From positions 138,362 to 202,361 of the forward strand of contig URZI01000002.1 in the NCBI GenBank assembly GCA_900552385.1: a stretch of 64,000 nt of DNA, in the 5' to 3' direction. This document shows, in pieces, positions 60,782 to 64,000 of the stretch. The translations under genes were made by a program, and so were the position numbers. Source of the DNA: an uncultured Collinsella sp. Its GTDB lineage: Bacteria; Actinomycetota; Coriobacteriia; Coriobacteriales; Coriobacteriaceae. The notes below the pieces were generated by a model. The model saw only the letters and a list, made by a program, of their open reading frames with translations, had not been told where the DNA came from and ran no database searches. The number at the start of each line of letters is the position of its first letter. Position 1 is the first letter of the stretch.

Positions 60782-60830
60782 AAAAATTTCTGGCACATGG
60801 CGGAAATCTTTGTTACTATAGTCGAGCTAA

Positions 60831-60907
60831 CGGGTTGTGGCTCAGTTTGGTAGAGCACTGCGTTCGGGACGCAGGGGTCGCTGGTTCAAATCCAGTCAAC
60901 CCGACCA
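60831..60907 (+). tRNA. tRNA-Pro (anticodon CGG)
   Basis: 77 nt with encoded CCA. Acceptor CGGGTTG/CAACCCG, D arm GCTC/GAGC, anticodon stem CTGCG/CGCAG with loop TTCGGGA, T arm GCTGGTTCAAATCCAGT. Confidence 0.96.
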
Positions 60908-60917
60908 GAGCATGAGG

Positions 60918-60944
60918 AGGGACCGCCTTGCGGTCCCTTTTTTT
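60918..60944 (+). terminator. Terminator of tRNA-Pro
   Basis: 9-bp stem 60918-60926/60930-60938 and a T7 run. Confidence 0.93.
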
Positions 60945-61017
60945 AGCTATTGTTGTGATACCGCGACACCCGCGGTATACTCATTCGAGCTTGTCTCGCT
61001 GTATTGTGGAGGTCTAC

Positions 61018-61293
61018 ATGTTTGGACTGAGGGCTCCTGAGCTCATCATCATTCTCGTCGTTGTCTTGATCATCTTCGGGCCCAAGAACCTGCCGAAGCT
61101 CGGCAAGTCTCTCGGCTCTACCGTCAAGAATATCCGCGAGGGTATGGAGGGCGACAATAAGGGCGAAACCAATCAGGCCGAGGACGTTGTGGTCGAGGAG
61201 TCCAAGGAGGACAAGGAGATCGCAGAGCTCGAGGCCAAGCTCGCTGCTGCCAAGAAAAAGCAGGCAGAGGACAGCGACGCGGACGCAGAGTAG
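61018..61293 (+). CDS. tatA: Twin-arginine translocase subunit TatA
   Basis: 91 aa. One membrane helix ([15 protein letters not shown]), the hinge [13 protein letters not shown], then an amphipathic helix and an acidic coiled tail ([19 protein letters not shown]). TatA lines the translocation pore. No tatC is in the window. The twin-arginine-like lipoprotein at 6.0-7.0 kb could be a client. ATG 61018 follows GGAGG; upstream in-frame codons are not likely to be used. Confidence 0.92.
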   Translation: MFGLRAPELIIILVVVLIIFGPKNLPKLGKSLGSTVKNIREGMEGDNKGETNQAEDVVVEESKEDKEIAELEAKLAAAKKKQAEDSDADAE

Positions 61294-61318
61294 TCCCATC
61301 CCTTTGGGGTGAGCACCT

Positions 61319-61350
61319 GACCGGCTTGCCCGCAGGCTAGCCGGTCTTTT
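61319..61350 (+). terminator. Terminator after tatA
   Basis: 12-bp stem 61319-61330/61335-61346 with one mismatch, 4-nt loop and TTTTT. Confidence 0.88.
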
Positions 61351-61399
61351 TCGTTTTGTTGACAGTTGATCGTTACATCATAGTTGGGGAGATATCCGT

Positions 61400-61870
61400 A
61401 TGGACGCAAGCCAGATCGTACTGACCGCTGAGGGCCGCCAGAAGCTCGTCGAGGAGCTCGCTTGGCGTGAGGGCGATTACGCCAAGGAGATCGTCGAGGA
61501 CATCAAGGAAGCCCGCGCGTTCGGCGACCTTTCGGAGAACTCCGAGTATGACGCCGCTAAGGACAAGCAGGCCCAGAACGCGGCTCGCATTGCCGAGATT
61601 CAGGCTATTCTCGCCAACGCCCAGGTTGCTGCCACCACGGGTGATCTGACCGTCTCCATCGGTTCCACCGTTTCGTTGATTGATCCCAACGGTGAGGTCA
61701 TGGAAGTCACGCTCGTCGGTACCACCGAGACCAACTCGCTCGAGCACAAGATCTCCAACGAGTCTCCGGTCGGCCACGCCATCATCGGTCACGGCGAGGG
61801 CGACTCCGTCGAGGTCGTTACGCCTTCTGGCAAGACCCGCGTCTACACCATTGCCAAGATTGCACGCTAG
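61400..61870 (+). CDS. greA: Transcription elongation factor GreA
   Basis: 156 aa. N-terminal coiled coil with GDLSENSEYDAAKDKQ, whose acidic tip enters the RNA polymerase channel, and a C-terminal domain with ESPVGHAIIGHGEGDSVEV. It rescues backtracked polymerase. ATG 61400 follows GGGGAGAT. Confidence 0.95.
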   Translation: MDASQIVLTAEGRQKLVEELAWREGDYAKEIVEDIKEARAFGDLSENSEYDAAKDKQAQNAARIAEIQAILANAQVAATTGDLTVSIGSTVSLIDPNGEVMEVTLVGTTETNSLEHKISNESPVGHAIIGHGEGDSVEVVTPSGKTRVYTIAKIAR

Positions 61871-61898
61871 ACCACGGTCCCGCGTAAAGGTATGTTTT

Positions 61899-61931
61899 CG
61901 CTCCCTGGGACCGAATCCTGGGGAGCGTTTT
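61899..61931 (+). terminator. Terminator between greA and lysS
   Basis: CGCTCCC (61899-61905) pairs with GGGAGCG (61921-61927), then TTTT. Confidence 0.75.
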
Positions 61932-61949
61932 AGTTTGAGGAGCTAACTT

Positions 61950-63914
61950 ATGGCAGAGAACCAGAACGTCGCCGATCAGGCCACGACGCTCAACGACGAG
62001 CGCGCCACGCGTCTGGCAAAGCGCGCCGCCCTGTTCGAGGCGGGCCAGAACCCCTATCCCGAGCACTCCGAGATCGAGGACTATGTCATCGACATTGAGG
62101 CCAAGTATGCCGATCTTGCCGATGGCGAGGACACCGAGGACGTCGTAAAGATCGGCGGCCGCGTGGTTGCCAAGCGCGGTCAGGGCAAGATCATGTTCAT
62201 CGTCGTGCGCGACGCTACCGCCGAAATTCAGCTGTTCTGCCGCATCAACGACATGGACGAGGCGGCCTGGAGCACGCTTAAGGCCCTCGACTTGGGCGAT
62301 ATCCTGGGCGTGACCGGCGTGGTCGTGCGCACCAAGCGCGGTCAGCTTTCCGTTGCCCCCAAGAGCGCAACCCTGCTCTCCAAGGCCGTTCGTCCGTTGC
62401 CCGAGAAGTTCCACGGTCTCTCCGACAAGGAGACCCGTTATCGTCAGCGTTACGTCGACCTCATTGCCAACGACGATGTCCGCGAGACCTTCCGCAAGCG
62501 CTCGCAGATCCTCTCCACCTTCCGTCGTTTCATGGAGTCCGACGGCTACATGGAGGTCGAGACCCCCATCCTGCAGACTATCCAGGGCGGCGCCACGGCT
62601 AAGCCGTTCATCACGCACTTCAACGCGCTCGACCAGGAGTGCTATCTGCGCATTGCTACCGAGCTGCACCTCAAGCGCTGTATCGTCGGCGGCTTTGAGC
62701 GCGTGTTCGAGATCGGCCGTATCTTCCGCAACGAGGGCATGGACCTCACCCACAATCCCGAGTTCACCACGATGGAGGCCTACCGCGCCTTCTCCGATCT
62801 CGAGGGCATGAAGGCGCTCGCCCAGGGCGTCATCAAGGCTGCCAACAAGGCCATCGGCAACCCCGAGGTCATCGAGTATCAGGGCCAGACCATCGATCTT
62901 TCCGGTGAGTGGGCAAGCCGCCCCATGACTGATATTGTCTCTGACGTGCTCGGCAAGAAAGTCACCATCGACACGCCGGTCGAGGAGCTTGCTGCCGCCG
63001 CGCGCGAGAAGGGCCTGGAGATCAAGCCCGAGTGGACTGCTGGCAAGATCATCGCCGAGATTTACGATGAGCTGGGCGAGGACACCATCGTCAACCCGAC
63101 CTTCGTGTGCGATTACCCCATCGAGGTCAGCCCGCTTGCCAAGCGTTTTGAGGACGACCCGCGTCTGACGCACCGCTTTGAGCTGGTTATCGCCGGTCAC
63201 GAGTACGCCAACGCGTTCTCCGAGCTCAACGACCCGGTCGACCAGGCCGAGCGCTTTGCCGCCCAGATGGCCGAGAAGGCCGGCGGCGACGATGAGGCCA
63301 TGGAGTACGACGAGGACTACGTGCGCGCCCTCGAGTACGGCATGCCTCCCGCGGGCGGCATCGGCATCGGTATCGACCGCGTGGTCATGCTGCTCACCAA
63401 CCAGGCCTCCATCCGCGACGTCCTGCTGTTCCCGCACATGAAGCCCGAGAAGGGTTTCCAGTCCGGTGCTGCTGCCGCCAAGGCCGCCGAGGCCGGCAAC
63501 GCCTCGAGCCCGTTCGTCAAATCGCTCAAGCCTACGCTCGATTACTCTAAGATCGCCGTCGAGCCGCTGTTCGAGGAGTTTGTCGACTTTGATACCTTCT
63601 CCAAGAGCGATTTCCGCGCCGTGAAGGTCAAGGCGTGCGAAGCCGTCAAGAAGTCCAAGAAGCTGCTGAACTTTACACTCGACGACGGTACCGGCACCGA
63701 CCGCACCATCCTTTCCGGCATTCACGAGTACTACGAGCCCGAGGACCTGGTCGGCAAGACCCTGCTCGCCATCACCAACCTGCCTCCGCGCAAGATGATG
63801 GGCATTCCCAGCTGCGGCATGCTCATCAGCGCTATCCACGAGGAGGATGGTGAGGAGCGCCTCAACCTGATCCAGCTCGACGCCTCCATCCCCGCCGGCG
63901 CAAAGATGTACTAA
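61950..63914 (+). CDS. lysS: Lysyl-tRNA synthetase (class II) with C-terminal tRNA-binding domain
   Basis: 654 aa against about 500 for the class II family. N-terminal OB domain (KIMFIVVRDATAEIQLFC), class II motif 2 (FEIGRIFRNEGMDLTHNPEF) and motif 3 (GIGIGIDRVVMLL, about 470) are intact. Residues about 540-654 form an extra domain: FDTFSKSDFRAVKVKACEAV, LNFTLDDGTG, TILSGIHEYYEPEDLVGKTL, ITNLPPRKMMGIPSCGMLIS. This is the Trbp111/EMAP-II-like OB fold found at the end of many MetRS enzymes. A linker rich in Ala and Lys (500-540) joins it. ATG 61950 follows TGAGGAG. Confidence 0.95.
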   Translation: MAENQNVADQATTLNDERATRLAKRAALFEAGQNPYPEHSEIEDYVIDIEAKYADLADGEDTEDVVKIGGRVVAKRGQGKIMFIVVRDATAEIQLFCRINDMDEAAWSTLKALDLGDILGVTGVVVRTKRGQLSVAPKSATLLSKAVRPLPEKFHGLSDKETRYRQRYVDLIANDDVRETFRKRSQILSTFRRFMESDGYMEVETPILQTIQGGATAKPFITHFNALDQECYLRIATELHLKRCIVGGFERVFEIGRIFRNEGMDLTHNPEFTTMEAYRAFSDLEGMKALAQGVIKAANKAIGNPEVIEYQGQTIDLSGEWASRPMTDIVSDVLGKKVTIDTPVEELAAAAREKGLEIKPEWTAGKIIAEIYDELGEDTIVNPTFVCDYPIEVSPLAKRFEDDPRLTHRFELVIAGHEYANAFSELNDPVDQAERFAAQMAEKAGGDDEAMEYDEDYVRALEYGMPPAGGIGIGIDRVVMLLTNQASIRDVLLFPHMKPEKGFQSGAAAAKAAEAGNASSPFVKSLKPTLDYSKIAVEPLFEEFVDFDTFSKSDFRAVKVKACEAVKKSKKLLNFTLDDGTGTDRTILSGIHEYYEPEDLVGKTLLAITNLPPRKMMGIPSCGMLISAIHEEDGEERLNLIQLDASIPAGAKMY

Positions 63915-63917
63915 CTA

Positions 63918-63944
63918 GTTACGCGGTTCTACGAACCGCGTAAC
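63918..63944. repeat. Perfect palindrome GTTACGCGGTTC
   Basis: 12-bp perfect arms 63918-63929/63933-63944 around TAC, 4 bp after the lysS stop. No T tract. Related to 59445-59472. Confidence 0.75.
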
Positions 63945-64000
63945 GGCTCGACGCTGCGCGGGCCGCATTTGGACAATCTGACGTTCAACTTCAAGGGCGC
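63945..64000. other. Window end, unassigned
   Basis: 56 bp after the last palindrome. No start codon, promoter or recognisable reading frame can be supported. Confidence 0.3.

Overview
This 64 kb window comes from a high-G+C Gram-positive chromosome that looks like the class Coriobacteriia, most probably Collinsella or a close relative. The assignment is inference. It rests on codon use rich in G and C, clean Shine-Dalgarno sites with frequent GTG and TTG starts, an AmaP/DUF2273/Asp23 envelope-stress trio, a giant two-domain 2-hydroxyacyl-CoA dehydratase activase, a DUF6020-like membrane protein and a MurE without the meso-DAP signature. There are no rRNA genes, CRISPR arrays, phage or intact insertion sequences. 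There are two tRNA genes (Val-TAC and Pro-CGG).

Layout. 1-2.6 kb: the end of a more A+T-rich RiPP-type cassette, a radical SAM/SPASM maturase interrupted by an in-frame stop and a coupled ABC exporter. 2.7-7.1 kb (minus strand): a class I glutamine amidotransferase and a polar amino-acid ABC importer (ATPase, two permeases, Tat-type lipoprotein). 7.1-9.2 kb: a three-unit inverted-repeat array and dxs. 9.4-13.4 kb: HD-domain protein, CmpB-like membrane protein, a PII remnant, a HAD phosphatase, a holin-like toxin candidate and a TetR regulator. 13.4-20.8 kb: the 1594-aa activase, a 3-hydroxyacyl-CoA dehydrogenase, a deleted arylsulfate sulfotransferase and a small exported protein. 20.9-24 kb (minus): DUF389 protein and OPT transporter. 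24-34.6 kb: coaX, dCMP deaminase, NifU-like protein, lgt, DUF6020-like protein, YebC, the Asp23 operon, YitT and a zinc-ribbon membrane protein. 34.7-38 kb: divergent M20 peptidase and amidohydrolase.

38-45.3 kb: groES-groEL framed by two long nested palindromes, then an FMN riboswitch controlling a riboflavin ECF importer (S component, fused double ATPase, T component) with two small FMN-barrel proteins behind it. 45.4-50.5 kb: argC-argJ-argB-argD behind a pair of ARG boxes. 50.5-53.7 kb: a 226-bp MITE-like element, tRNA-Val, asnB and a degraded amino-acid transporter. 53.9-64 kb: murE, HAD protein, murI, rph, rdgB, dtd, Veg, ispE, tRNA-Pro, tatA, greA and a lysS with a C-terminal tRNA-binding domain.

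Themes. Nitrogen and amino-acid metabolism (glutamate/glutamine uptake, arginine/ornithine synthesis, asnB, murI) and cell-wall assembly (murE, murI) recur. Ornithine made by the arg operon may feed the cell wall if this MurE is ornithine-specific. dxs and ispE supply isoprenoids. The most unusual material is intergenic: several families of palindromic repeats, some starting at the stop codon of the preceding gene, and long perfect-arm palindromes of similar architecture. I did not find a clear new defence or enzymatic system. The best leads are these repeat families, the LysRS fusion, the EF-hand loop in the DUF389 protein and the small toxin-like gene.
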